Positions 8,743 through 17,361 of a DNA stretch of 64,000 nucleotides are shown here, in pieces; position 1 is the stretch's first letter, and every line of letters starts with the position of its first letter. Source of the DNA: an uncultured Tropicimonas sp. (GTDB lineage Bacteria > Pseudomonadota > Alphaproteobacteria > Rhodobacterales > Rhodobacteraceae); contig CANMIP010000016.1 of NCBI GenBank assembly GCA_947497945.1, forward strand, positions 62,001 through 126,000, given 5' to 3'. A model generated the notes under the pieces. The model worked only from the letters and a program-made list of their open reading frames with translations. It did no database searches and was not told the DNA's origin. A program made the translations under genes and the position numbers.

Positions 8743-9135
8743 ATGGCACGCGATCGTCGCGCAACCACCAAGCGCAAGGTTTCCAAGAACATCGCCTCCG
8801 GCGTTGCTCACGTGAATTCCTCGTTCAACAACACCAAGATCCTGATCTCCGACGTACAGGGCAATGCAATTGCCTGGTCGTCCGCCGGTACGATGGGCTT
8901 CAAGGGTTCCCGGAAATCGACTCCCTACGCCGCTCAGATGGCCGCCGAAGATGCGGGCCGCAAGGCGCAGGAGCATGGCGTAAAAACGCTTGAGGTCGAA
9001 GTTCAGGGTCCCGGCTCCGGCCGTGAGAGCGCCCTGCGCGCCCTCGCCGCGATCGGCTTCAACATCACGTCGATTCGCGACGTGTCGCCGATTGCGCATA
9101 ACGGCTGCCGTCCGCCGAAGCGCCGTCGCGTCTAA
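8743..9135 (+). CDS. rpsK: 30S ribosomal protein S11
   Basis: S11 lies on the small-subunit platform and helps shape the mRNA exit channel. The 130-residue length is normal. Conserved features include [15 protein letters not shown] near residue 22, [14 protein letters not shown], and the C-terminal [18 protein letters not shown]. The ATG has a gaggcag-type ribosome site. A strong hairpin follows before rpoA. Confidence 0.98.
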   Translation: MARDRRATTKRKVSKNIASGVAHVNSSFNNTKILISDVQGNAIAWSSAGTMGFKGSRKSTPYAAQMAAEDAGRKAQEHGVKTLEVEVQGPGSGRESALRALAAIGFNITSIRDVSPIAHNGCRPPKRRRV

Positions 9136-9162
9136 GCTACGGGACCAAAGAATTCGGGCCGC

Positions 9163-9194
9163 GCCAGAACGGGTGCGGTCCGTTCTGGCATTTT
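9163..9194 (+). terminator. hairpin between rpsK and rpoA, attenuator or partial terminator
   Basis: An 11-bp stem (gccagaacggg / tccgttctggc, one G.T pair) closes on tgcgg and is followed by atttt. It sits between two genes normally co-transcribed, so partial termination or mRNA processing is more likely than a full stop. Confidence 0.55.
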
Positions 9195-9253
9195 GAACCT
9201 CGGGCGTTTGCCCGCTCGGACATGGCGGGGAAACAGGTATGGAGGCGACATAC

Positions 9254-10270
9254 ATGATCCATAAGAACTGGCAGGAACTGATCAAGCCGACGCAGTTGGA
9301 CGTCAAGCCGGGCGCCGACGCGTCCCGGAAGGCGACACTCGTGGCAGAACCGCTGGAGCGGGGCTTTGGCCTGACGCTCGGCAATGCGCTGCGCCGTGTG
9401 CTGCTCTCGTCGCTGCAGGGCGCCGCGATCACCTCGGTTCAGATCGACAACGTCCTGCACGAGTTCTCTTCGGTTGCCGGTGTCCGCGAGGACGTGACCG
9501 ACATCGTGTTGAACCTCAAGGGCGTTGCGCTCGCCATGGATGTGGATGGCCCGAAGCGGCTGTCGATTTCCGCCAAGGGCCCTGGCGTCGTCACCGCTGC
9601 CGACATCTCCGAGACGGCGGGCATCGAGGTGCTCAACAAGGAGCACGTCATCTGCCACCTCGACGAGGGCGCGGATGTCTACATGGAGCTGACGGTCAAT
9701 ACCGGCAAGGGCTATGTCGCTGCCGACAAGAACCGCCCGGAAGACGCCCCGATCGGCCTGATTCCGATCGATGCGATCTACTCGCCGGTCAAGAAGGTTT
9801 CCTATGACGTGCAGCCGACCCGTGAGGGCCAGGTGCTCGACTATGACAAGCTGACGCTGAAGATCGAAACCGATGGTTCGGTCACCCCGGAAGACGCCGT
9901 GGCCTTCGCCGCGCGCATCCTTCAGGACCAGCTGTCGATCTTCGTCAACTTCGAGGAGCCGGAAGCTGCCGGTCGCCAGGAAGAGGATGATGGCCTCGAG
10001 TTCAACCCGCTTCTGCTGAAGAAGGTGGACGAGCTGGAATTGTCTGTCCGCTCGGCGAACTGCCTGAAGAACGACAACATCGTTTATATCGGCGACCTGA
10101 TCCAGAAAACCGAAGCCGAGATGCTCCGCACCCCGAACTTCGGCCGCAAGTCGCTCAACGAGATCAAGGAAGTGCTCTCGGGCATGGGCCTGCATCTCGG
10201 AATGGATGTCGAGGAATGGCCGCCGGAGAACATCGAGGATCTGGCCAAGAAATTCGAAGATCAGTTCTGA
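9254..10270 (+). CDS. rpoA: DNA-directed RNA polymerase alpha subunit
   Basis: Alpha dimerises to nucleate the core polymerase, and its C-terminal domain touches UP elements and activators. I chose ATG 9254, which has ggagg eight bases upstream and gives the family N-terminus [12 protein letters not shown] and 338 residues; the in-frame ATG at 9239 overlaps that ribosome site. The N-terminal assembly domain contains [22 protein letters not shown], and the C-terminal domain [17 protein letters not shown] near residue 255. It is the third gene of the alpha-operon cluster. Confidence 0.98.
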   Translation: MIHKNWQELIKPTQLDVKPGADASRKATLVAEPLERGFGLTLGNALRRVLLSSLQGAAITSVQIDNVLHEFSSVAGVREDVTDIVLNLKGVALAMDVDGPKRLSISAKGPGVVTAADISETAGIEVLNKEHVICHLDEGADVYMELTVNTGKGYVAADKNRPEDAPIGLIPIDAIYSPVKKVSYDVQPTREGQVLDYDKLTLKIETDGSVTPEDAVAFAARILQDQLSIFVNFEEPEAAGRQEEDDGLEFNPLLLKKVDELELSVRSANCLKNDNIVYIGDLIQKTEAEMLRTPNFGRKSLNEIKEVLSGMGLHLGMDVEEWPPENIEDLAKKFEDQF

Positions 10271-10280
10271 TCTTCGACGG

Positions 10281-10301
10281 GACGCGCCGCCCTGGCGCGT
10301 C
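10281..10301 (+). other. hairpin 1 in the rpoA-rplQ spacer
   Basis: gacgcgcc / ggcgcgtc form a perfect 8-bp stem around a gccct loop, 11 bases after rpoA. There is no T-tract, so it is more likely an RNA stability or processing element than a terminator. Confidence 0.5.
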
Positions 10302-10330
10302 CACCCAATGGGCATACTGCCCCAAGGAGA

Positions 10331-10352
10331 GCCAGAGACACGCATCTCTGGC
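10331..10352 (+). other. hairpin 2 in the rpoA-rplQ spacer
   Basis: gccagaga / tctctggc form a perfect 8-bp stem around cacgca, about 45 bases before the rplQ start. No T-tract follows. Together with hairpin 1 it makes a structured leader for rplQ. Confidence 0.5.
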
Positions 10353-10397
10353 CAGACAAAGCAAAACCGCCCGTAGAGGGCAATTTGGAGAGACACA

Positions 10398-10808
10398 ATG
10401 CGTCACGCCCGCGGATATCGCCGCCTGAATCGTACTCATGAGCACCGCAAGGCGCTCTTCGCCAACATGGCCGGCTCGCTGATCGAGCATGAGCAGATCA
10501 AGACCACTCTGCCCAAGGCCAAGGAACTCAAGCCGATCGTCGAGAAGCTGATCACGCTGGGCAAGCGCGGCGACCTGCATGCCCGCCGTCTGGCCGATTC
10601 CCGGCTCAAGCAGGACAAGCATGTCGCCAAGCTCTTCGAAATTCTCGGCCCGCGCTATGCCGAGCGCAACGGTGGCTGCGTTCGTATCCTTAAAGCCGGC
10701 TTCCGCTATGGCGACATGGCGCCGATGGCGATCATCGAGCTGGTCGACCGTGATGTCGACGCAAAGGGTGCCGAAGACCGCGCCCGCGAGGACGCCGCCG
10801 AGGCGTAA
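10398..10808 (+). CDS. rplQ: 50S ribosomal protein L17
   Basis: L17 is a large-subunit protein near the exit-tunnel side. It has 136 residues with the conserved N-terminus [20 protein letters not shown] and the motifs [18 protein letters not shown] and [11 protein letters not shown] ggagag ribosome site precedes the ATG. It ends the cluster and is followed at 10834 by a strong terminator. Confidence 0.98.
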   Translation: MRHARGYRRLNRTHEHRKALFANMAGSLIEHEQIKTTLPKAKELKPIVEKLITLGKRGDLHARRLADSRLKQDKHVAKLFEILGPRYAERNGGCVRILKAGFRYGDMAPMAIIELVDRDVDAKGAEDRAREDAAEA

Positions 10809-10833
10809 TCCTCCCGTGCGACCGATTTGAAGA

Positions 10834-10863
10834 GGCTCCTGGGTTCCCGGGGGCCTTTTTTTT
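10834..10863 (+). terminator. Rho-independent terminator after rplQ
   Basis: The arms ggctcctggg and cccgggggcc pair along ten positions with two G.T pairs, and eight T follow. It closes the ribosomal cluster. Confidence 0.9.
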
Positions 10864-11030
10864 GGGCCGGGGACCGGGAGGCCGAAAAGTCGGAGAGGCG
10901 GTGCCTGTCTCGGGGCGAACGGGCGAGAGAGAGGAGTTAACGCAACGTTAGTGTCAGGAAATTGATCCGCGTTAACCGTTGATTCACTTTGATATTGACC
11001 TAACGTGGGGCAAATGGGCAAAAAACGATC

Positions 11031-11642
11031 ATGATTGAGCGCGCGACAATCGAACGGGAACTGCGGCTGCTGACGGAATTGGCGCCGGCAGGGTATTTCG
11101 TCGGTCTGCACATCCGATTTGCGTCTCCGTTGATGACTTTCCAGACATATGACAGTGCGTGGATCGACCGCTACACGTCTCAGGCCTATGCCATGCGGGA
11201 CCCGATGACCGCCTGGGGTTTCTCGACCGTCGGCGCTGCGCGCTGGAGCGATATCGATATCCCCGATCCCTTCGGGATCATGAAGGAAGCGGCGAGCTAC
11301 GGCTTGAAATACGGGGTGCAGGTGTCCTGCGGTCCGATTTCCTCCCGGACGATTTCGGCTGTGGCGCGGTCGGATCGAGAGTTTACCGACGCGGAAAGAG
11401 ACAAGGTCTGGAGAATCGTCGAGCGCATGCACGACATGACGGAACCACCGGAGAACCTGACACAGGCGCAGGTAGAGGCGTTGAGGCTTGTCGCGGCAGG
11501 GGACCGGCATGCGGCCGCCGCCGCCAAGCTCGGGATCTCGGAAAGCGCGCTCAAGGCGCGGCTCACCTCCGCCAGGCAACGACTCATGGCGCGGACCACA
11601 GCAGAAGCGATCCAGCGGGCCAAGGACGCGCGCCTGCTCTAA
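11031..11642 (+). CDS. LuxR-family regulator with autoinducer-binding domain (no adjacent luxI)
   Basis: This 203-residue regulator has an N-terminal acyl-homoserine-lactone-binding-like domain and a C-terminal LuxR helix-turn-helix. Ligand-pocket residues of the LuxR family can be matched: Trp44 and Tyr48 (WIDRY), Asp57-Pro58, Trp72 and Gly95. The DNA-binding part begins LTQAQVEALRLVAAGD and includes KLGISESALKARL; it is somewhat divergent (Ala-rich) compared with the classical motif. No synthase gene adjoins it, so it looks like a LuxR solo. It lies between the ribosomal terminator and rarA, about 60 bases upstream of rarA. It may answer the signal made by the LuxI at 33.8 kb or a foreign one; both are guesses. 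Confidence 0.82.
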   Translation: MIERATIERELRLLTELAPAGYFVGLHIRFASPLMTFQTYDSAWIDRYTSQAYAMRDPMTAWGFSTVGAARWSDIDIPDPFGIMKEAASYGLKYGVQVSCGPISSRTISAVARSDREFTDAERDKVWRIVERMHDMTEPPENLTQAQVEALRLVAAGDRHAAAAAKLGISESALKARLTSARQRLMARTTAEAIQRAKDARLL

Positions 11643-11704
11643 AGCGCGGGTCCGAGGGCGTTTACAGCTTTTCCCTGCTCACAGCCGGGCCTAGTCTGTC
11701 GCCG

Positions 11705-13018
11705 ATGGCTGATCTGTTCGACTCCCCCTCTGACGTGAAAGACGGCGCGCCGCGACCGTTGGCGGACCGGATGCGTCCGGCCAGCCTGTCGGATGTGATC
11801 GGACAGGACCACCTGCTCGGGCCGGATGCACCGCTCGGCACGATGCTCGCCGCCGGAAGCCTGTCATCACTGATTCTCTGGGGGCCGCCGGGGGTGGGAA
11901 AGACCACCATCGCGCGTCTTCTGGCCCGCGAGACAGAGCTGCATTTCATCCAGATCAGCGCGATCTTCACCGGCGTGCCGGAGCTTCGAAAGGTGTTCGA
12001 GGCGGCGCGGCTGCGGCGACGGACCGGGCAGGGCACGTTGCTCTTCGTCGACGAGATTCATCGCTTCAACAAGGCGCAGCAAGACGGGTTCCTGCCGCAT
12101 ATGGAAGACGGGACGATCGTGCTTGTCGGCGCCACGACGGAGAATCCTTCCTTCGAGCTAAACGCCGCTGTGCTGAGCCGGTCCCAGGTGCTGGTGCTCA
12201 ACCGGCTGGACGAGGAGGCGCTGGAGTTGATGTTGCAGCGCGCGGAGGCGGAGCTTGAGGCGAAGCTTCCACTGACACCGGGGGCCCGGGAATCGCTTGT
12301 CGGGATGGCCGATGGCGATGGGCGGGCGCTTCTCAACCTTGTCGAGCAGGTCTCGGCCTGGGCGGTCTCCGCACCGCTCGACATCGACCAGCTCACCGCA
12401 CGGCTGACACGGCGCGCGGCGCAATATGACAAGTCCGGCGAGGCGCATTACAACCTGATTTCCGCCCTGCACAAGTCGGTGCGCGGCTCGGACCCGGATG
12501 CGGCTCTTTACTGGCTGGCACGCATGTTGAAGGGCGGCGAGGACCCTCGCTTCCTGGCGCGGCGAGTCACCCGCATGGCGGTCGAGGATATCGGGTTGGC
12601 CGACCCGCAGGCGCAGGGGATTTGCCTGCAGGCCTGGCAGACCTATGAACGGTTGGGCAGCCCCGAGGGCGAGCTGGCGCTGGCGCAGGCGGTTGTCTAT
12701 CTCGCGCTCGCGCCGAAGTCGAACGCGACCTACGCGGCCTATAAATCCGCAATGGCGGCGGCCACGCGCACCGGTTCGGAACCGCCGCCCAAACATATCC
12801 TGAACGCGCCGACGAATCTGATGAAGGACCAGGGTTATGGCGATGGTTACCAGTATGACCATGACGCAGAAGATGCATTTTCGGGGCAGGATTATTTCCC
12901 GGAAAGCATGAGGCGCGGGATCTATTACCTTCCCGTCGAGCGCGGATTTGAACGCGAGTTGAAAAAACGCGTCGATTTCTTTGTGAAGCTCAGGGCGAAA
13001 CGCGGTGGGTCCGAATGA
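11705..13018 (+). CDS. rarA: replication-associated recombination protein A (MgsA/WRNIP1 family)
   Basis: RarA is an AAA+ ATPase acting at stalled replication forks. The ATG at 11705 gives 437 residues, the normal length, beginning MADLFDSP. Walker A GPPGVGKT is at residues 60-67, Walker B LLFVDEIHRFN near 108, sensor 1 in GATTENPSFE, and the tetramerisation domain contains QYDKSGEAHYNLISALHKS. An in-frame start far upstream lies inside the luxR gene and was rejected. The C-terminal DYFPESMRRGIYYLPVERG is typical. Confidence 0.95.
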   Translation: MADLFDSPSDVKDGAPRPLADRMRPASLSDVIGQDHLLGPDAPLGTMLAAGSLSSLILWGPPGVGKTTIARLLARETELHFIQISAIFTGVPELRKVFEAARLRRRTGQGTLLFVDEIHRFNKAQQDGFLPHMEDGTIVLVGATTENPSFELNAAVLSRSQVLVLNRLDEEALELMLQRAEAELEAKLPLTPGARESLVGMADGDGRALLNLVEQVSAWAVSAPLDIDQLTARLTRRAAQYDKSGEAHYNLISALHKSVRGSDPDAALYWLARMLKGGEDPRFLARRVTRMAVEDIGLADPQAQGICLQAWQTYERLGSPEGELALAQAVVYLALAPKSNATYAAYKSAMAAATRTGSEPPPKHILNAPTNLMKDQGYGDGYQYDHDAEDAFSGQDYFPESMRRGIYYLPVERGFERELKKRVDFFVKLRAKRGGSE

Positions 13019-13149
13019 GCGGAAAAACACCCAATACTTAATATGCCTTTAAATCTTCACGTAGAGTGTGCAAAAATCGATAACGGAAGTCGCGTCCGCT
13101 TTCGTATAACGAAAACATATCCCCAAACTGGCCACCAAGGAGACCAGCT

Positions 13150-13605
13150 ATGCGCAAGTTCATTATCGCAGCAATTGCCCTATCCCTTCCCACCCTCGCC
13201 ATCGCCGATGCAGCGACCGATGCCGTAAAGGCGCGTCAGGCGCATATGAAGTCCTATGGCAAGCAGATGGGCACCTTCGCTGCGATGGCCAAGGGCGAAG
13301 TCGAGTATGACGCCGCCGCCGCCCAAGCCGCTGCCGATGAGTTGGGCAAGCTGGTCATGGTCGATCAGTCCGCGTTCTGGTTGCCCGGCACCTCCATGGA
13401 CGACCTGCCCGGCGTCTCCTATGCCAAACCCGCTTTCTGGTCCGAGATGGACAAGGCCGGTGCGATCGGCAAGGAGATGGTCGCGGCGGTTGCTGCGATG
13501 CAAGAGGTGGCTGGCAGCGGCAAGGGCGAGATGGCCCAGGCCCTTGGCGGCATCGGCAAGAACTGCCAGGCCTGCCACAAGGCCTACCAGGCCAAGAAAG
13601 ACTAA
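13150..13605 (+). CDS. cytochrome c' / c-556 type, periplasmic
   Basis: This class II c-type cytochrome has 151 residues. A Sec signal (MRKFIIAAIALSLPTLAIA) is followed by a four-helix-bundle sequence. The single haem site NCQACHK is at the far C-terminus, as in cytochromes c' and c-556. It is three bases from a b561-type cytochrome, so the two probably pass electrons to one another across the periplasmic face. The role may be nitric-oxide or peroxide stress, or a side branch of electron transport; sequence alone cannot tell. Confidence 0.9.
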   Translation: MRKFIIAAIALSLPTLAIADAATDAVKARQAHMKSYGKQMGTFAAMAKGEVEYDAAAAQAAADELGKLVMVDQSAFWLPGTSMDDLPGVSYAKPAFWSEMDKAGAIGKEMVAAVAAMQEVAGSGKGEMAQALGGIGKNCQACHKAYQAKKD

Positions 13606-13608
13606 ACG

Positions 13609-14250
13609 ATGCGCGACGGATCGCCGGAGAGCGAGAAGCTCCACCTCGTGCGCCTGTGGGATCCGTTTGTGCGGATCTTCCACTGGCTTCTGGCGATCTG
13701 CGTGATCGTGACCTGGATGTGGGGGCAGATCAATCCGACCGGATATCTGACCCTGCATTTCTGGCTGGGCTACACCGTCATCGGCCTTCTGGTCTTTCGC
13801 GTCATCTGGGGGCTGATCGGCCCCTGGCCGGCCCGTTTCGTGCATTTCCTGTACGGGCCGGGCACATATGCGCGCTATATCGCCGGGATGCCGAAGCGCA
13901 AGCCGAGCAACTGGCCGGGGCATAATCCCGTCGGCGCGCTCTCGGTCTACCTGTTGCTGGGTGTGCTGTTGCTTCAGGTCTTCTCCGGGCTCTTTGCCGA
14001 TCCCGAGGACTTTATCAATTCCGGCCCGCTGGCCGATGATTTCCCCGGCATGGTGAAGCTCGGCACCGAGATCCACCAGACGCTGGCGCCGATCATCCTG
14101 CTGCTGGTGGTCCTGCATCTCGGCGCCATCGCCTTCTACAAGTTCTGGAAGCGCGAGAACCTGATCCCCTCCATGCTGCATGGCAAGAAGGTGGTGAAGG
14201 GCGAGGTGCCAGCCAAGCGGATCATCGAGGAGGTCTCCGAGGAGGCCTGA
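13609..14250 (+). CDS. b-type cytochrome, b561 / hydrogenase-cytochrome-b-like
   Basis: This is a 213-residue diheme membrane cytochrome b. Four hydrophobic segments are visible (about residues 25-42, 50-70, 102-125 and 155-178). Probable haem histidines are in RIFHWLL, TLHFWLGY, GHNPVGA and EIHQTLAP or VVLHLGA. It starts three bases after the cytochrome c' stop, a tight two-gene unit. It likely exchanges electrons between the quinone pool and the c' partner. A short TTGACA-like stretch after its stop may help express crcB. Confidence 0.88.
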   Translation: MRDGSPESEKLHLVRLWDPFVRIFHWLLAICVIVTWMWGQINPTGYLTLHFWLGYTVIGLLVFRVIWGLIGPWPARFVHFLYGPGTYARYIAGMPKRKPSNWPGHNPVGALSVYLLLGVLLLQVFSGLFADPEDFINSGPLADDFPGMVKLGTEIHQTLAPIILLLVVLHLGAIAFYKFWKRENLIPSMLHGKKVVKGEVPAKRIIEEVSEEA

Positions 14251-14292
14251 GCCGCGCTTGACAAGCGGCGCGCGCGGTAAGACACCGGCGCC

Positions 14293-14679
14293 ATGCATTG
14301 GGTTACCCTTTCTCACGTAGCACTCGGCGGCGCCATCGGCGCCTCCTGTCGCTATCTCACCGGTGTCGGGACGCTGCGGCTCTTCGGGCCGGGCTTCCCG
14401 CATGGGACGCTGACGGTCAACATCATCGGCTCCTTCATCATGGGCTTCATCGTCGTCTATCTTGAGCGCAGGAACGGAACGCATCTGGCGCCGTTCCTGA
14501 TGACTGGCATCCTCGGCGGCTTCACCACCTTCTCGGCCTTCTCGTTGGACACGATCTTCCTGATCGAAGAGGGCCAGGTCGGCACGGCCGCACTCTATGC
14601 CGGCGCCTCATTCCTCTGCGCGCTGCTGGCGCTGGTCGCCGGGCTCTGGATTGCGCGGGCGATGGTGGTGATGCCATGA
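14293..14679 (+). CDS. crcB: fluoride channel CrcB/Fluc
   Basis: This small dual-topology membrane channel exports fluoride. It has 128 residues with four membrane segments. Family signatures are GGAIGASCRY near residue 11, TLTVNIIGSFIMG near 38 and GILGGFTTFSAFS near 76. It overlaps the next gene by four bases (ATGA). I see no obvious fluoride riboswitch in the 42-base space upstream. Confidence 0.95.
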   Translation: MHWVTLSHVALGGAIGASCRYLTGVGTLRLFGPGFPHGTLTVNIIGSFIMGFIVVYLERRNGTHLAPFLMTGILGGFTTFSAFSLDTIFLIEEGQVGTAALYAGASFLCALLALVAGLWIARAMVVMP

Positions 14680-15716
14680 GCCGCGTTCAACAGATCGAGA
14701 TCACCGCCGACGAGGCCGGGCAACGCTTCGACCGCTGGTTCCGCCGCCGCTTCCCGCATATCAGCCAGGGCCGGATCGAAAAGCTCTGCCGCAAGGGGGA
14801 GGTCCGGGTCGATGGCGGGCGCGTGAAGAGCGCGACGCGGGTCGAGGAAGGGCAGATCGTGCGCGTGCCGCCGCTGCCCGACGAGATCGGGCCGGCGCCG
14901 GATCGGGACAGCGTGTCGGAGGATGATGCGAAGATGATTCGCGGCTGCGTGATCTATCGCGACGACCATATCATCGCCCTGAACAAGCCGCCGGGCCTGC
15001 CCTCACAGGGCGGCTCCAAGCAGCTGCGGCATGTGGACGGGCTGGCCGAGGCGCTGCGCTTCGGGCTCGAGGACAAGCCGCGGTTGGTTCACCGGCTGGA
15101 CAAGGACACGTCCGGAATTCTCCTGCTGGCGCGGACACGGGCCGTTGCCGGGGCGCTGACCGAGGCGTTCCGGGCGCGGGAGACGCGCAAGATCTACTGG
15201 GCCGCCGTGGCCGGGGTGCCGGTGCCGCAGATGGGCACGATCCGCTACGGGCTGGTGAAAGCCGGCGGGCATGGTGCGGGCGGCGAGGGCGAGAAGATGC
15301 GCTGCATTCACCCGCGCGAGGTCGAATCCACGCCGGGCGCCAAGCGCGCAACGACCGACTACGCCGTTCTCTCGGCGCTTGGCGGGCGGCTGAGTTGGGC
15401 CGCGCTGATCCCGATCACCGGGCGGACGCACCAGTTGCGCGCGCATATGGCCGAGCTCGGCCATCCCATCATCGGCGACGGCAAATATGGCGGCTCGAGC
15501 CAGGAAAACCTTGGCGATGGCTGGGGCGCGGGTCTGGGCGGCGAGCTGTCGCGCAAGCTGCATCTGCATGCCCGGTCCCTGAGCCTCGTCCACCCGGTGA
15601 CCGGCAACCGGCTGAACCTGACCGCCGCGCTGCCCGAGCATATGGCGCGGACCTGGGAGATGCTGGACTGGCGGGCCGGAGACGTGCCTGAAGATCCGTT
15701 CGAGGACCTGGAATGA
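14676..15716 (+). CDS. RluA-family rRNA pseudouridine synthase (RluC-like)
   Basis: This enzyme isomerises uridines in 23S rRNA. It has 346 residues: an N-terminal S4 RNA-binding domain (RFDRWFRRRFPHISQGRIEK) and the catalytic domain with HRLDKDTSGILLLA, whose Asp is the nucleophile. RTHQLRAHMA and IIGDGKYGG are also present. The start overlaps the crcB stop. RluC is the likeliest member, but RluD-type specificity cannot be excluded. Confidence 0.92.
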   Translation: MSRVQQIEITADEAGQRFDRWFRRRFPHISQGRIEKLCRKGEVRVDGGRVKSATRVEEGQIVRVPPLPDEIGPAPDRDSVSEDDAKMIRGCVIYRDDHIIALNKPPGLPSQGGSKQLRHVDGLAEALRFGLEDKPRLVHRLDKDTSGILLLARTRAVAGALTEAFRARETRKIYWAAVAGVPVPQMGTIRYGLVKAGGHGAGGEGEKMRCIHPREVESTPGAKRATTDYAVLSALGGRLSWAALIPITGRTHQLRAHMAELGHPIIGDGKYGGSSQENLGDGWGAGLGGELSRKLHLHARSLSLVHPVTGNRLNLTAALPEHMARTWEMLDWRAGDVPEDPFEDLE

Positions 15717-16402
15717 CCGAGACTTCGCCGCTGCGCCTCGTCATCTTCGATGTCGATGGCACGCTGATCGATTCCCAGGCCCATATCATGGCGGCCATGA
15801 CCCATGCCTTTGCGGCGCTGGACCAGCCCTGTCCGCCGCGGGAGGCGGTGCTGTCGGTGGTCGGGCTGTCGCTGCCGGTGCTGATGCCGCGGCTTGCGCC
15901 GGATCTGGACGCGGCGGACCACGCGGCGCTGGTCGAGGCCTACAAGAACAGCTTTGCCGATATCCGCGTCAAGAGCGCGGGGGTGGAGATGTCGCCGCTC
16001 TTTCCCGGCGCACGGGCGGCGGTTGACGGGCTGCTTGCGCGCGAGGAATTGCTGGTCGGGCTGGCAACGGGGAAATCGCGGCGCGGGCTGAACCACCTGC
16101 TGAATGCGCATGGTCTGGCGGGGCGATTCGCGACCGAGCAGGTCGCCGATCATCACCCGTCCAAACCGCACCCGTCGATGCTGCTGACGGCGCTGGAGGA
16201 GACCGGCTGCGAGGCCGCGCACGGGGTGATGATCGGGGATACGAGCTTCGACATGGAAATGGGCCGCGCGGCCGGCTTCCGGACGATCGGCGTGACCTGG
16301 GGCTATCACCCGCGCAGCGCGCTGGAAGTGGCCGGGGCGGATCTGGTTATCGACGAATATGGCGCGCTGGACGCGGCGCTGGAACGGGTCTGGGAGGCGT
16401 AG
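15713..16402 (+). CDS. HAD-superfamily hydrolase, phosphoglycolate-phosphatase-like
   Basis: This 229-residue HAD subfamily IA phosphatase has motif I FDVDGTLIDSQ near residue 11, motif II in GLATGKSRRG, motif III lysine in HHPSKPHP and motif IV MIGDTSFDMEMG. The start overlaps the pseudouridine synthase stop (ATGA), and the stop abuts the ATP12 start. Substrate unknown; Gph-like activity is the default guess. Confidence 0.9.
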   Translation: MTETSPLRLVIFDVDGTLIDSQAHIMAAMTHAFAALDQPCPPREAVLSVVGLSLPVLMPRLAPDLDAADHAALVEAYKNSFADIRVKSAGVEMSPLFPGARAAVDGLLAREELLVGLATGKSRRGLNHLLNAHGLAGRFATEQVADHHPSKPHPSMLLTALEETGCEAAHGVMIGDTSFDMEMGRAAGFRTIGVTWGYHPRSALEVAGADLVIDEYGALDAALERVWEA

Positions 16403-17125
16403 ATGGCAGAGTGGAAGGCGAAACGTTTCTGGACGGAAGCGAAGGCCGAGCAGGGGCCCGACGGCTGGGAAGTGCGGCTCGACGGGCGGCCTGTGAAAAC
16501 GCCGGCCAAGGCGCTCCTGGTGGTGCCGAGCAAGGCGCTTGCCGAGGCGATTGCGGCGGAGTGGGACGCGCTGGAGGAGGCGATCGACCCGGGCGCCATG
16601 CCGCTGACCCGCTCGGCCAATGCCGCCATCGACAAGGTGGCGACGCAGTTCGACGAGGTCGCGGCGCTGATCGCGGCCTATGGCGAGACCGACCTGGTCT
16701 GCTATCGCGCCGAGGGGCCGGAGCTCCTGTGCGCGCAACAGGCGGACGCCTGGGACGAGTTGCTCGACTGGGCGCGCGACGAACTTGAGGCGCCGCTGGA
16801 GACCTGCGTCGGCGTGGTGCCGCGCCCTCAGCCCGAGCGGAGCGTTGCGCGGCTGCGCGACGAGGTGGTGTCGCTTGATCCCTTTGCGCTGACCGCGTTG
16901 CATGACCTGGTCGCCATGTCCGGCTCTCTGCTGATCGGCCTCGCGGCCCTGCGGGGGCGGCTGCCGGAGGAAGACCTCTGGACCCGGTCGCGGGTCGACG
17001 AGACCTTCCAGGAGAGCCAATGGGGCGCCGACGAGGAGGCTTCCGTTACGGCAAGCTACAAGCGCGGGGAGTTTCTTCACGCCGCGAGATTCTTCCGGCT
17101 TTCGCAAGCCCTGCCCGAAAACTGA
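16403..17125 (+). CDS. ATP12-family F1-ATPase assembly chaperone
   Basis: This 240-residue protein of the ATP12 family helps assemble the F1 alpha subunit. Recognisable parts are AKRFWTEAKAE, VRLDGRPVKTPAKALLVVP, IAAEWDALEEAIDPGAMPLT, ETDLVCYRAEGPELL and QADAWDELLDWA. ATG follows the HAD stop with no gap. It ends the crcB-to-ATP12 run of four tightly packed genes, an arrangement I associate with Rhodobacterales. Confidence 0.93.
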   Translation: MAEWKAKRFWTEAKAEQGPDGWEVRLDGRPVKTPAKALLVVPSKALAEAIAAEWDALEEAIDPGAMPLTRSANAAIDKVATQFDEVAALIAAYGETDLVCYRAEGPELLCAQQADAWDELLDWARDELEAPLETCVGVVPRPQPERSVARLRDEVVSLDPFALTALHDLVAMSGSLLIGLAALRGRLPEEDLWTRSRVDETFQESQWGADEEASVTASYKRGEFLHAARFFRLSQALPEN

Positions 17126-17143
17126 CAACAGATAGAATTGGTT

Positions 17144-17243
17144 GCCCAATATTTGGGCTCGAAAAGCGATGCCATTCGTTTCCAAAGCAGGCAATCGGCC
17201 CTGTTTGGCAGAGCACTTGACGTTTTCTTGGGAATTTGCCCAA
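17144..17243. promoter_or_regulatory. inverted repeats upstream of bztA, possible operator
   Basis: GCCCAA-tat-TTGGGC lies at 17144-17158 and TTGGG-aatttg-CCCAA at 17228-17243. The two use the same half-sites in opposite order. TTGACG at 17217 may be a -35 box, but no good -10 follows. A nitrogen-responsive operator is possible; this is inference from repeats and gene function. Confidence 0.35.
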
Positions 17244-17361
17244 ACTTGATGCGCTCGGGGCGGTGACGCCGGCTCGGGCGTGTTCTTCAAACGGGTCTAC
17301 CACCCAAAAGAAAAAAGCCTCCCGCCCACTCACGGACGGGGACCATCAGGAAGAGGTACAC

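Noticed and set aside
14251-14292. Fluoride riboswitch before crcB
   Set aside because: The 42-base space is too short and has no visible pseudoknot-type aptamer.
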